Source: Epichloe hybrida (lineage: Eukaryota > Ascomycota > Sordariomycetes > Hypocreales > Clavicipitaceae). Taken from it: 64,000 nucleotides of DNA. Of the stretch, positions 27,468-38,039 are shown one piece after another; positions within the stretch are counted from its first letter, which is position 1; every line of letters starts with the position of its first letter. The DNA is taken from positions 62,001 through 126,000 of the forward strand of contig JAFEKR010000065.1 of assembly GCA_019022495.1 (NCBI GenBank). Direction: 5' to 3'. The notes beneath the pieces are model-generated. The model did not search any database. It saw only the letters and a list, made by a program, of their open reading frames with translations, and was not told the origin of the DNA. A program made the position numbers and the translations under genes.

Positions 27468-27657
27468 TATAAGGCCTTACTTATAATATAGGTATACCCC
27501 GCTAGCGCACCACACTATAGGGCTAGGTTTATGTAACACTAGTAAGCCACTAGCTATAAGTTAGCGACTTGCACGCATAACACACTTAGACCTAGTAAGC
27601 TTTAGTTAATATATGAGCGCCCCTATACCTCTTGCCTAGCTATCCCTTGTTCTCACA
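27468..27657 (+). repeat. Gypsy-B 3' LTR
   Basis: A 190-bp copy of 21090-21279, starting TATAAGGCC (TG changed to TA) and ending TTCTCACA. The CTTTA duplication follows it. Confidence 0.92.
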
Positions 27658-27662
27658 CTTTA

Positions 27663-27835
27663 CTAGTAACCCTAATTAAGGGCCCTTTTCCTATAATAAA
27701 TAGCGCACTCTCTTTGCTTCTATTTAATCCCTCTTTTACTTACTTTAATAGACTAGAATATATAATGATTATATACACTTTAGTCCACCCCGAAAACCCT
27801 ACGCGTAGGTCACTAGTATCCTATAGATACTAACA
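27663..27835 (+). mobile_element. Copia-3, remainder of the 3' LTR
   Basis: Continues the LTR broken at 21089: removing Gypsy-B and one CTTTA rejoins the two parts. It ends GATACTAACA at 27835, giving an LTR of about 296 bp. No second LTR of this element is in the window. Confidence 0.68.
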
Positions 27836-28394
27836 GAAACTTAGTAGGATATTTATATATAGTTTTAAACTTATATTAGATAATTAATAAACTAGTAAAG
27901 GGGGTGCTAAAGACTATAATAATAATAGGTTAGTAAGGTAAGTATATTACACACACCTATATTAAATAAATTATAAATAAGTAAGGTAAATAAGGCTAGA
28001 TACTAAAATAAATACTAGGTTAGTAAGGTAAATATATTATATATACTATATAAATAAATATAGTAGTAAGGTATTATTACTTTATACTAATAAGGTAAAT
28101 ATATTATATATCTAATAGTTAAAGGTAGTAAATATTATAAAAAGAGAACTTATAAGGTAGGACTAAGTAAGGGTATATATAAGGGCTTAGGCTTTACCTA
28201 AGTATTTTCTATATTATAAGGAAAGTAAGGACTTATAGGAGAAGCTAAGGGGGAAGTAAGGACTTATATAAGGAGCTAAGGGGGTATAAGGGGTATTACT
28301 AGGGATAGCCTCTTCTCCTTTCTCCTTTCTTCCTTAAGTCTCTTAATATTATATTGACGCCCTATTGCAGCCACCTAGGGGCTAGTCCATAACA
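27836..28394. repeat. Probable solo LTR or LTR fragment with internal direct repeats
   Basis: The right edge reads on the minus strand TGTTATGGACTAGCCCC, which looks like an LTR start. Inside are a 31-bp tandem duplication (28222-28284, AAGTAAGGACTTATA units) and a 23-bp direct repeat (27928-27950 and 28018-28040, GGTTAGTAAGGTAA core). No coding remnant was seen. The left edge is not defined. Confidence 0.4.
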
Positions 28395-29739
28395 GTAATC
28401 TAGCTATAGATTTAAATTAGCATTAATAAAGACCTAAATTCTATCTTTAATAGCTCTTACCTTAACTATTTTATACTATAAGTCCTAATAATAAGGCTCC
28501 TATAGCTTAATAGCTAGCTTACTATCTTTTAAAGATTTCTTAAATATTATAAGATATCCTATAGTATTACTATTAAACTAGTAAAAGGTAGTATTAATCC
28601 TAGTATACTAGGGTTACTTAATTATAATATTAATAAATTAGGCCTCTCTTTTACTAGGTATATACTAATTATTTAAAGATTAAATAATTAGTTAATTTAA
28701 AGAGAAAAGTACTAATTTAGAAAAAAGGTATAATAATTATAAATACTATATAATTACTACTATAATAGACTATAATACTAGGGTTTAATATAATTACCTT
28801 TATTTAGTTATTTAACCTTATAAAAGGGTATAGACTATAGCTTAAATACCTAAGTACCTTTACTATAGGTAAGGTACTAATATAGTGCTAAAATATACTA
28901 TATAGTTATAGAGATTATAGAAAATAACTAGCTAGGGGTAAACTCTTGTCTTAGCTAGTTAAGTAGCGAGACTATCGTGCGGCAGGGATTAATTATGCCC
29001 TTGTGGGTGCAACACATTCGCTCCTACGCTCGGGATGCGGCAAGGCAAGCTTTGCTTTGCGCCTTGACGACGTTAGTTAGTTAGTCAAGTACGGAGCGGA
29101 GTACGGATTACGCCCTGACAAGTTACATGTAGTCTCTGTCTGGTACAGTGGGGGGGTGAACGTGCAGGCCCCATAGACCCACAAGCTGAACCATCGCCAA
29201 GGAGACAAATCTACATACGGACAACGGACAAATGCCACGGCGATGCAGCGGCGATGCGGCAGCGGTGCGGCAGCGGTGCGGCGGCCAAGTCCGGTCTTCA
29301 AAGTGCGATACTACGTCCGTCGCCAAGGTGATGCATCCGCTGTCCTTCCATATTAGTACTTACTTATAATGACCCGCTGAATTGTTGGAATTCCAAACCA
29401 ATACACATGGTACAGCGCAATCCAACCCCATCCATGGCCATCAGACATGTACATGTCATGGCAGAATCGTCAACTGGACCCCGCCCTGCCAAGTGAGCAC
29501 GGCAGCTACTTTTGAGCACCGAGACGCCTTCTGGTGACGGCATGCAAATGCCGACCAAGTTCGTTCCTTCCCGTTTCTTTTCGTCCGGAAACATTGTTCG
29601 CGTCATTCTACTCCGTATTTGACATGCAATGCACGGAAAATGACCCCATCTTTCTTTCCCTCCCACCTTTCCCATTCATTCCCTTTGTCAGCGGAGAATC
29701 CTCCAACACGCTTCTTCTCTCGATCCTGTAAACAACGTC
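28395..29739. other. Compartment boundary and upstream region of the CoA-transferase gene
   Basis: Bases 28395 to ~28940 are AT-rich and unassigned; six-frame reading gave nothing recognisable. At about 28940 the composition switches within some 100 bp to balanced GC (GTGCGGCAGGGATTAATTATG and beyond). From there to 29739 no gene is supported; one TACTCCGTA motif lies at 29609-29617. The last few hundred bases are presumably the promoter and leader of the next gene. Confidence 0.6.
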
Positions 29740-31784
29740 ATGTTTACCCTGGGAGCTTCTTTGCAGCCCGCGCTAGGCCAGCAACCTGCGACGCTAGCCT
29801 GCTTCATTACCGCTAGGGTGTCGCGGTCCCAGATCCGTTGTGCACGCCGGACATTTGTCACAACGTCCGTACGATTTTCCCAACCGCACGCCAAGTTCTC
29901 CAAGGTGTATGCAACGGCGGACCATGCCGTCGCAGACGTCAGAAGCGGATCGACGATTCTCAGTGCGGGGTTTGGTCATTGCGGCGTGGCACGTACGTCT
30001 TGTCCCTACTCGCACAGCGGCACTGTAAAGCGTGGCTGTGAATATTAACACGTCTACCCATAGAGACGCTAATCGAGGCTCTCCATCGTCGAGGCGTTGA
30101 GTCGCTTCATTCTTTAACGGCAGTATCAAACAACGCCGGCTTGGAAGGCAAGGGCGGATTGTCAATTCTCACCAAGGCCGGACAGGTCGACAACCTCATT
30201 TTGTCTTACCTGGGAAACAATAAGGGATTGGAGAAGAAGTACCTCAGCGGTCGGCTGGCAATCGAACTATGTCCCCAGGGGACCTTGGCCGAGAGGCTTA
30301 GGGCCGGGGGGGCTGGTATTCCTGCTTTCTATACCCCCACCGGAGCGCGTAAGCATACACCGTTTCCTGTCATGAACCAACTGCAGATAGTCTTCTAACA
30401 GCAAGTCAGATACCTTGCTTCAAGATGGTGAAATCCCAGTCCGAGTCGATGAGTCCGGACAGACGCTCGAGCGAGGCAAAGCCCGTGAAACACGAGAATT
30501 CGACGGCCGTACATTCCTTCTAGAGACTGCTCTAACGGGGGACGTTGCCATCGTGCGGGCTTGGAAAGCTGACAAAGCCGGGAATTGCGTCTTCAGGTAA
30601 GCATCATGTGAAAACTACTGACCCTTGGTGTCACAAACCATATTCGCTTACCGTATGTACCGTAAACTAAATCAAGTTCCCAGATATGCAACCAAGGCCT
30701 TCGGTCCTCTAATGGCAAAGGCAGCCAGGCTCACCATTGTTGAGGCGGAATCCATTGTGAGCACGGGAGAGATAGACCCCAACGATGTCGACTTACCCGG
30801 CATTTTTGTCGACCGTGTCGTCCCTGCCACGGCAGAAAAGCACATTGAGATCCTGAAGCTGCGGGATCCTGAGGCAAACGCCAGATCTGACACGCCGGCG
30901 ACGAATTTGGCTCAGGAACAGAGGAACCGCATCGGACGGAGAGCCTCACAGGAGTTGAAAGAGGGATACTATGTGAATTTGGGCGTGGGTGAGTGCATTG
31001 GACAAAAGAAGATGCTCTGTTCTGGGTTGAGATAGATGCTGACTAGTCGGACAGGTATCCCAACTTTGGCAGCAACGTTCATCCCACCCGGCCGGACGGT
31101 CTGGATTCAATCAGAGAATGGTATTCTCGGCATGGGTCCCTATCCCACCAAGGATGAGGTCGATGCCGATATTGTCAATGCAGGCAAGGAGACTGTTACG
31201 CTTGTCCCCGGTGCATCTTGCTTTGACTCCTCCGAGTCTTTTGCTATGATTCGCGGTGGCCATGTAGATGTTTCCATTCTCGGGGTATGCATCCGTTCCT
31301 CAACATCTTGCAATCTTGAACAACATTCTTTACTTACCATGTACTCGCCAGGCCCTACAAGTAAGCGCGAATGGCGATCTCGCCAACTTTATGATTCCAG
31401 GCAAAGTCTTCAAGGGTATGGGCGGTGCCATGGACCTGGTTGCCAACCCGGACTTGACCAAGATTGTTGTCGCCACGAACCATTCTGCCAAGGACGGCTC
31501 ATCCAAAATTGTTGACAAGTGCGAGCTGCCTTTGACGGGTGCGCGATGCGTCAGCACCATTATTACAGATCTCGTAAGTACCGTCATTCCTCGATTTTCT
31601 GATAAATGTATATTGTTTTCCAGCCATGCTTATTTTATCAATTCAGTGCGTGTTCCAGGTTGACCGCAAGAACGGCGGTGGGTTGACTTTGACAGAGTTG
31701 GCGTCTGGAGTGACCGTCGAGGAGGTGCGAAGTAAGACAGATGCTAGTTTTTCAGTTGCAAACCAACTCAAGGCCATGGAGTAG
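29740..31784 (+). CDS. Succinyl-CoA:3-oxoacid CoA-transferase, mitochondrial
   Basis: Transfers CoA between succinyl-CoA and acetoacetate or related short acids in the mitochondrial matrix (SCOT/OXCT family). Seven exons fit: 29740-29992, 30064-30348, 30410-30596, 30684-30988, 31055-31284, 31352-31573, 31647-31784; introns are 61-87 nt with GT..AG ends and the frame is kept, giving 539 residues, close to family size. The N-terminus (about 55 residues, Arg/Ser-rich, no acids) looks like a mitochondrial presequence. The first half holds the A-type CoA-transferase fold ([22 protein letters not shown]); the second half holds the B-type fold with the catalytic glutamate in [10 protein letters not shown] (about Glu364) and GGAMDLV. 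It converges with the AhpD-like gene downstream. The gene appears intact although it is the first one after the transposon block. Confidence 0.95.
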
Positions 31785-31991
31785 ATGTATTTTGAGCAGG
31801 ACTCTGGTTAGCAAGTATCAAATCGGGCCAAAATACTGATGAACGAAGAAAGAGAAAAACGGGCGACACCCAAAAACGCGCGCACCCATTATTCCGTCAT
31901 GCTACCCACTCCACGATGTTCATCATACGTGATGTATCTATCCCACGTGCTCCAATGTACCCAACACTCACTCGCCTTGTTCCAACATGGT

Positions 31992-32935
31992 CTACAATTT
32001 CGACTCTCTCGTCCCTTGTGCGAAATTGCTACCCCCCAAGGCCTGCGCGATTCTATCCACCGTGTTCAAAATCCACTTTAGCCCTTCATCCCCAGCCAGC
32101 CATGCCACATTGTCCTCGCTCTCCGCAGGCTCATCGGCCTTGTACGTCCCATCCTCATACGCCTTCTTCAGGCCAAAAACATGTGACAAGACCTGTGGCC
32201 CTACGCCCGTCTGGGCACGCAGACAGGCAATGGCCACCAAGGAGGTCAGCACTCTGCCCACACTCGCTAGGGACCCGCGCTCCACGGCCGCAGGGTCAGA
32301 CAGCAACGGGCCGTAATGGCTGTTCAAGATATGAACGGGCAGATCGGGGTGCGCCAGCGCAAGCTTCTCAACCAGTCTGTCTTCAAACGGCGCGTAAATC
32401 GAGTCCCATAGCCGTCGTCCGCGGGCCGAGATGTCCCCTAGATTCCCCGTCGTCGGCGTCCGCGACGGCCTCGTCTCCAGCGTCGACGCAACACTCTCGG
32501 GCAGGGCGGCGTAAAACGCATTCAGGCAATTGATTGTCCTGGGGATGCCGTTGAAACTGATGCACTTCAGCCCGACCTCCCTCATCAATTCGGCCGCGCG
32601 GGTCCGCGACCGTTGATCCCGGTCCCCGGACGCGACGTCATGTAAAATCGGTAGCGAATCCGGCGAATTGAGGGTCAAGGTGGCGGCGGTCTGAAGGATG
32701 GGGTGGGGGGAGGTTTGCAAAGATGAGAAGAAGAAAACCGGCACAAGTTTCGGCGTGAGGGAGAAGCCGGACTCACCGATATCGCTAGCCACGGCCTCGT
32801 CCCAAGCTTTCGATCCGCTGCGTCCCGCGCGATGGATTGGTAGACATCCCTGATGATGGTCGGCGCGGGGGCGGGACCTGGTCGCGCAAAGGGTGCGTGG
32901 ACGAGGGCTTTGAGGGACGGCGAGAGCTTGGCCAT
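31992..32935 (-). CDS. AhpD-like (carboxymuconolactone decarboxylase superfamily) protein
   Basis: Two exons on the minus strand, 32935-32777 and 32690-31992, joined in phase 0 across an 86-nt intron (GTGAGT...CTTCAG), give 285 residues. The N-terminus starts MAKLSPSLKALV. A helical core contains REVGLKCISFNGIPRTINCL and later ACLRAQTGVGPQVLSHVFGL, which resemble fungal AhpD-like proteins of the peroxidase-associated superfamily. The classical CxxC redox pair is not seen, so an AhpD-type disulphide activity is doubtful; the substrate is unknown. A longer single-frame reading from 33218 runs through the intron and lacks the conserved N-terminus, so I did not use it. The 3' end lies about 200 bp from the CoA-transferase stop on the other strand. 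Confidence 0.72.
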
Positions 32936-33742
32936 GGTGCTTTTGGCGGTTGGTGGCTCGGTGATTGCTGGCAGGGGTGCTGTTTCTGTTACTGCCGGGC
33001 GGGAGAAGGGAGACTTGGGTTTTTTCTTTCATTCGAATGCGATTGCCGAAAGCTAAGTGGCGTGCGTCAAGGATTGGAAGCGGCGGCTTGTTTGCAACGG
33101 CGTTTACTTTTGGGTGCCGAGATGAAAGGGCCGGGGGGTTGTGGCTGATGGACGGGGTTGCTGCATCTTGCGTTACTGACAACTGTTGGTAGATGTCATG
33201 GCCGCCACGCTCGGACAAAGACAGGTTCTGAGTGAGGTGAAGCGTCGGGCGTGATGTATAAGGCTGGCGGGACTGAGAGCAATGCTCAATTTCCTATGCA
33301 GATGATTTCTTTAGAGATTGCTCATTTGGCTTGCAATACCGTGACATCATGATCATGGCGCGAGGTCCCGCGAAAACGAAAAGAGCCTCTCTGGTTTGGA
33401 CATGTGTACTTGAATGCAGATAATTAACTGTGTGATTTTGTCTCTTGTCCATTTTCTAGTTCATTTTATCCATCGTGGAGGAGGAGGATCCTCGATTCTT
33501 GGTGAAGGGCGAGGGCTGCGGCTTGTGTGAGTAAGTAAGAATGCAATCTGAGTCAATAACGAGACACTGACACGTAGACCCGTACCATACTAACTTATGT
33601 CGTAATGGGGAAACTAAGAAATCTCTGTCGGCTGAGCTGGTCAAGAAGACAGCAAAGAACTGCCGAATGGTGACGAAGCCCGAAATATCCTGCAGAGTTC
33701 AGACAATTTGGCAGTTTATCGTCAGATGCAACAATGATTTGT
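32936..33742. other. Intergenic, upstream of the AhpD-like gene and downstream of the regulator
   Basis: About 800 bp. It should hold the promoter of the minus-strand AhpD-like gene and the 3' end of the transcription factor gene. No further gene or clear motif was seen. Confidence 0.5.
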
Positions 33743-36375
33743 TCAAACAAATTCGGGCCAATGCAGCCAGTTAAAGTTGTTCATGTCTTCCCAGGACAAC
33801 CCGCCGAATGAAGGCTCGAACTCGTTACCCGGCTGGTTGAGCACATGGTTGATTTGGTCATCCGACATCGCCGAGAATTGCAGTGGCTCAGGCCACAGAA
33901 GTTGCTGTCCGCTCAAGAAATTGGAATTTTTGTCACTATTTTTAGTAAAATTGTCAGCTGTAGCAACGTGGCCGCCAATGGAGGTGCCCAACTGTTGCGG
34001 TTCCGGCGCTTGAAGGTTGGTCGTGTGGTGTGGAGGTGGAGGTGCAGACTGGGAAGGTCCATCTTGCTCCGCCGCTTTGCGGACGATTTGTCTCAGATAT
34101 TTGCCATATAACGATGAGAGGCCATTTCGATGTATGGTCACCATGCCAATTCTCTCCAATACACCGGCTGTTTCGCCTATGAGTTTTCGAATGCTGGGGG
34201 CCAAAGTTGATCCGCCCGATGTGTAGGCGCTCAAAGTCAAGGCAAAACAAGCTGCAAATGTAATCATAATGGCGGTATTATTTGGCATGGATTGCAGCTG
34301 CGATTCGCCTTGGATCGCGGCTCTCATGACATTTAGAGCAGATGATAGACCAGCGGTGCGGAAGAAACGCCGAACTTCTAGGGGAGCTGTAGGGTGATTG
34401 ATGACACCGCCATAGGTGGATAGGCGAGTATGTGCGACAAGAATATCGACGTAAGGAGGTAAGCGACGCTCTATTAGAGAGCAAGGTCAGTATCTGCCAG
34501 GATTACGGAGTAGTTGAGGGCTCATTTGACAGGGCTTACGCGGTCCGACTCCTATGGAGACACCCCATTCAGTCTGCCACTGGTCAAAGAAGCGCTCAAT
34601 TGAGCTTTGAATTCTGCATTGCATCAATAAAAGGATCCTTGTAAGTCCATTGGAACTTCGGGGTCTTACGATTGCGCAATCAGTGAGCCGTCACTGACTA
34701 GGTTCTGCGAGCCGTCACACAGAGCACGAACGGTAGAGAAGAGGCCGTCCTGGAAGTATCATGAGTGGCCAGACCAGAGCTCTGAGGGTACATCAGTCTC
34801 ACCAGATCACGTCGCAACACAGCCATTGAGACCAGGTCTCCATCTTGCGGGTCGCCAACCGCGGAGCGATACCAGCTATCGCAGTCCTTGATCAACCTGG
34901 TAACAGGTACCACAAAGGGCCGCCCACGAGCCAGGGACATTCTAAGCATACGCCGTCAACACAATAATTTGGATGACAAGAAAGATCAGATCGAGACCCT
35001 ACCCTCTTTCCAAAACAAAAAGCGATATCCAGCACCGCTCCCGATTTCGAAGCAAAAGTTTGGCCTTGTCTGTACATGGATCAAGGCCAGGATATCCATC
35101 CACAGCCAAAGCTGTCCAAGTATCAAGGCATTCGCCGCGGGAAAGTGCCAAATTTGAGCCCTGGTGAAGGACTTCAGTCGGCACAATAACTTTATGAAGG
35201 GACAAGTCAATAGCGATACTGGTTGCCATAGATATATACACGCAGGCCTCATCGTCTGTGCTGTGATTTCCAGGAAACATCCATGGTATGTTGACCATGA
35301 AAGCGAGGACAATCTCGATCGATTTATGTCTTCGAAGCATGACTCTCTGCGCCAATGCGATGACATGATTTGAGAGGCGTTTCGACAGAGCAAAGGCCGT
35401 TGGTATAAACAGTGCTGATGCCGCAAGTATAGAAGTACAGAGAAAAGCAGATCTACTTCTAGTGTATGCCATGGTGTAGAGTCGGGAGTCAAGTCCCCAA
35501 CGTGTGTGAGCCAGGTTTGTATGGAAGCTAAAAAAAAAATTCCATCAGCAGGACTTTCGGGCATTGATACGGCTTGCAACGTGCGCTACTCACTATGAGA
35601 AAAGGGACTTGGCCTCCTCCTCTGTGACAAGGCCCAACTCGATAGGATCCACGTCGCTGCCCACGTCGAGATTCACCTTGGCGCCTGAGAAGAAAGCCTC
35701 GAGAGATGCAGCTTCTGCATCGACAGCGGACGTGAAGCCTTTCTCGCGTGCTTGATGCGATGCGCTCTGGCTCCGGGGGGTATCTCGTGACGGCTGAAAA
35801 TAGGAGGCCCGCGCTAGCAACTGGAGAGGGTTCTCGGCGTCGTCGACAGCAAGGCCCTCCTCTGTACGCTGCACAAACTCGGACACGGAGGTCTGATCTG
35901 TCAATTCCTCGGCGTCTTCACTAGATGAAACTTCATCATCGCGACTATCCTGATTGTTGGACAATCGGCCGGGAGACCACTCGCTCCCATCGATTTGACC
36001 CATAAGGGCCCTCATCTGGGTTAGAACTTTGTCATCTTCTGCTGTCTGGTGCTGTCCGCACCGAGTCCGTTTGACAGCCTGTTCGACTTGGAAGAGTGCC
36101 TTGTCCAGACCTACTCGTTTGCTGTGAGAGAAGAAGGGTGAGTGGCACTATGTATCAGCTAAGGTTTCAGATATGCCATGGGATGTTTAAATGGACTATA
36201 GCGCATACTTCTTGATGCCTTTTTGGCGGCCGGCATGAAAGTCAGGACGGATGCACTCTTGTCCCAGCTGGACGCATCGCTTGCAGCGGCCATCTGGCGG
36301 TGCCCAGTCGCACTTGATCTTGCTGCGACGGCATACCAGACAAGCCGCTTGCTTAGGCTTCTGTATCTCGCTCAT
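33743..36375 (-). CDS. Zn(II)2Cys6 fungal transcription factor
   Basis: A nuclear DNA-binding regulator of unknown target. Seven minus-strand exons fit: 36375-36209, 36121-35594, 35527-35003, 34941-34803, 34749-34670, 34637-34540, 34470-33743. All phases agree and the product is 754 residues. The N-terminal binuclear zinc cluster is complete: Cys12, 15, 22, 31, 34, 41 (CLVCRRSKIKC, then CKRC and C), followed by a basic linker and a coiled-coil-like stretch (DKALFQVEQAV). An acidic Ser/Glu region (EVSSSEDAEEL) precedes the fungal-specific regulatory domain (RSRSAFLCTSILAASALF; LERGMSLARGRPF). The C-terminus is Trp/acid-rich (LSWEDMNNFNWLHWPEFV), typical of an activation segment. It is divergent from the MYND gene with 653 bp between starts. 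Intron 2 begins right after a cryptic in-frame stop. Confidence 0.93.
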
Positions 36376-37028
36376 GGCGGTGATGGTTGAAGGCTCATGT
36401 CACGACGTACGTGTCCTTGCCTCCTTGCGATGGGGACGGAGCTCTGGACTGTCATGGTCCGAGCTTGAAGGAAGTGAAACTCTCGTGGGGTCGAGATGGA
36501 AAATGGTCTTAATAGGCAACGTCAACCCAGGCAGACTGACCCTACTGATGTGAGGCAACAATTTGGGATGAAGCAGGTGTGAGAATTGATGGGTGGTGAG
36601 CGTCGAAGTAGAAAGCTGATGGGACGAGGTCATGGGTGGGTCTGGCCGGCTGCATGCGCGGCGAGTCACCAACCTGGCAATGCTGGCAGTTGCTGGCAGT
36701 TGCATATCCTGACGACATCAACGCGGCCACCGTCCGCTCTGACCACAAGATTTTCAGATTCTCTCGACTGGGTTTCCATCATTTACATTACATGGCTGGA
36801 ACAAATAAAAGTACCTGTCACTCCAACACGCCGCAATACGTATTGCTCCTCCGTCTCTGATGATGACGACAAGTAAAAGGTGCAGGGTAACCCCCGGTTT
36901 TCAAGACGTCGTCCCGTCCCTGAGAGGGCTGCAATGCAATGCCGTCTCATATTTCCCATCAGTGATTCACGACGGCGCCGTGAAAGCTGCGACACTTTGT
37001 CGATGACTCACGCAAAAACCAAGGCCAA
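36376..37028. promoter_or_regulatory. Divergent intergenic promoter of the regulator and the MYND gene
   Basis: 653 bp between two divergently read start codons. It contains repeated CTGGCAGTTG units near 36680-36700 but no clear TATA box. A shared regulatory region is inferred from the arrangement only. Confidence 0.4.
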
Positions 37029-38039
37029 TTGTTTTCGGAGAATAATCGCTCCACCAGCCTGAAATTTCTTTTTCCCGGCCGAACCAACGAGTTTCAATGT
37101 CAATTCACACCATTACAATCGTCGCAAAAAACTGCCCAGTCCGGGATGGATGCCCTACCAAGAGACGGGATTCAAAATCCAAAGATGAAGCCAAATCCAA
37201 AGATGAGGCCAATTCCAAAGATGAGGCCATTTCCCCTAGACCCGTCAACTCGTCACATCATCACCACATCGACAAGATACTGCGACAACTGCGGAGACTC
37301 GTGGCCCGACCAGAAGCTCTTCCACTGCAACAAATGCCGAACAACGACATGTCTCCGCTGCCAGTGCCTGTCGGGGGGCGGCTTCCATTCGCACGTCCAA
37401 GACTGCATGGTCTTTCCTGGAAACTGTATCGTCGGGCCGCCAACGGCGTCACGGTCCGAGACGTCGCAGCAGCCCGTCATCTCGCCCCGTCGAGGTCTAA
37501 CTGAGCCCCGAGAAGAGCCGTTCACCAACCTCCAAGCCCAATCGTGGCTTCATGGCCGTCCCGAAGATGACGTGTACCGACTTCTGATAGACTCGTACCG
37601 TCTTCACTCTTTCGACAAGTTCCACTTCGAGAAGGCGAACAAGCTGGGGACTATCTTCGCCGGCGCGACAGACTCGGCAAACGACTTCAGCTCGTACCTG
37701 TCCGCCGCGGCCGGCCGGCCGCTATTACTGCCTCGGTGGTGGACGCGCGCAAACCACCAAGACTGCGTGCGAATGGGCCTACGACATGCGCAGTTCCATG
37801 ACCTGCATGTCCAGCTCAGCCATGCCATGGTGGTGGACTACTACCGAGATGCGAGTTTCCCGACGCAGTTGCGCTTGTTTGCCGAGCAAGTCCTGGGACG
37901 TCCTCTCATCATGAGGAGCTGCACACCTGTGCTGGAAAGGCTGGCGTTCTTGGAGAAGGAGTTCGGGGACACTGCGCTTTTCGAGTGGAACAAGTATAAC
38001 AAGGCGTTTGCGATACAGAAATGGCCGGGTCGGTTCTAG
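37029..38039 (+). CDS. MYND zinc-finger protein, MSS51-like
   Basis: A single-exon gene, 336 residues from the first ATG; a second ATG at 37146 (MDALPRDG) is an equally possible start. A run of three 18-bp repeats (37175-37228) encodes NPKM/RP-type units just before the finger. The finger (residues about 85-126) has Cys pairs YCDNC, HCNKC, then TCLRC, His120/122 and Cys126, a MYND-like pattern. The C-terminal half carries the conserved segment of fungal MSS51-like proteins: EDDVYRLLIDSYRL, GRPLLLPRWW and FPTQLRLFAEQVLGRP. Yeast Mss51 acts in mitochondrial COX1 expression, but many fungal paralogues have no known role and no presequence is evident here, so function is not assigned. Confidence 0.8.
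   Translation: MFSENNRSTSLKFLFPGRTNEFQCQFTPLQSSQKTAQSGMDALPRDGIQNPKMKPNPKMRPIPKMRPFPLDPSTRHIITTSTRYCDNCGDSWPDQKLFHCNKCRTTTCLRCQCLSGGGFHSHVQDCMVFPGNCIVGPPTASRSETSQQPVISPRRGLTEPREEPFTNLQAQSWLHGRPEDDVYRLLIDSYRLHSFDKFHFEKANKLGTIFAGATDSANDFSSYLSAAAGRPLLLPRWWTRANHQDCVRMGLRHAQFHDLHVQLSHAMVVDYYRDASFPTQLRLFAEQVLGRPLIMRSCTPVLERLAFLEKEFGDTALFEWNKYNKAFAIQKWPGRF

Larger units (their letters stand above)
21090..27657 (+). mobile_element. Gypsy-B: complete Ty3/gypsy chromovirus inserted in the Copia-3 LTR
   Basis: A 6568-bp element with 190-bp LTRs (21090-21279 and 27468-27657) and a perfect TSD CTTTA (21085-21089 and 27658-27662). Plus-strand order: gag (about 21700-22300), a decayed CCHC knuckle (about 22325-22380), protease (about 22440), RT with SPIGIPILFILKKN and YLDNILIFS (the YLDD box, 23160-23600), RNase H, integrase with the Asp/Glu spacing and EGIISNKGLVF (about 25140-25560), and a C-terminal chromodomain (KFKVKEV...NKYLVKQKG, about 25990-26090). 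It is riddled with stops at former Trp and Gln codons and is inactive. Confidence 0.94.

Noticed and set aside
31992..33218. Single-exon 408-codon reading of the AhpD-like gene
   Set aside because: The first 175 codons are low-complexity and cross a good GTGAGT...CTTCAG intron; the two-exon form restores the conserved N-terminus.
36251..36553. Plus-strand frame over the start of the transcription factor
   Set aside because: It is antisense to the intact zinc cluster exon.
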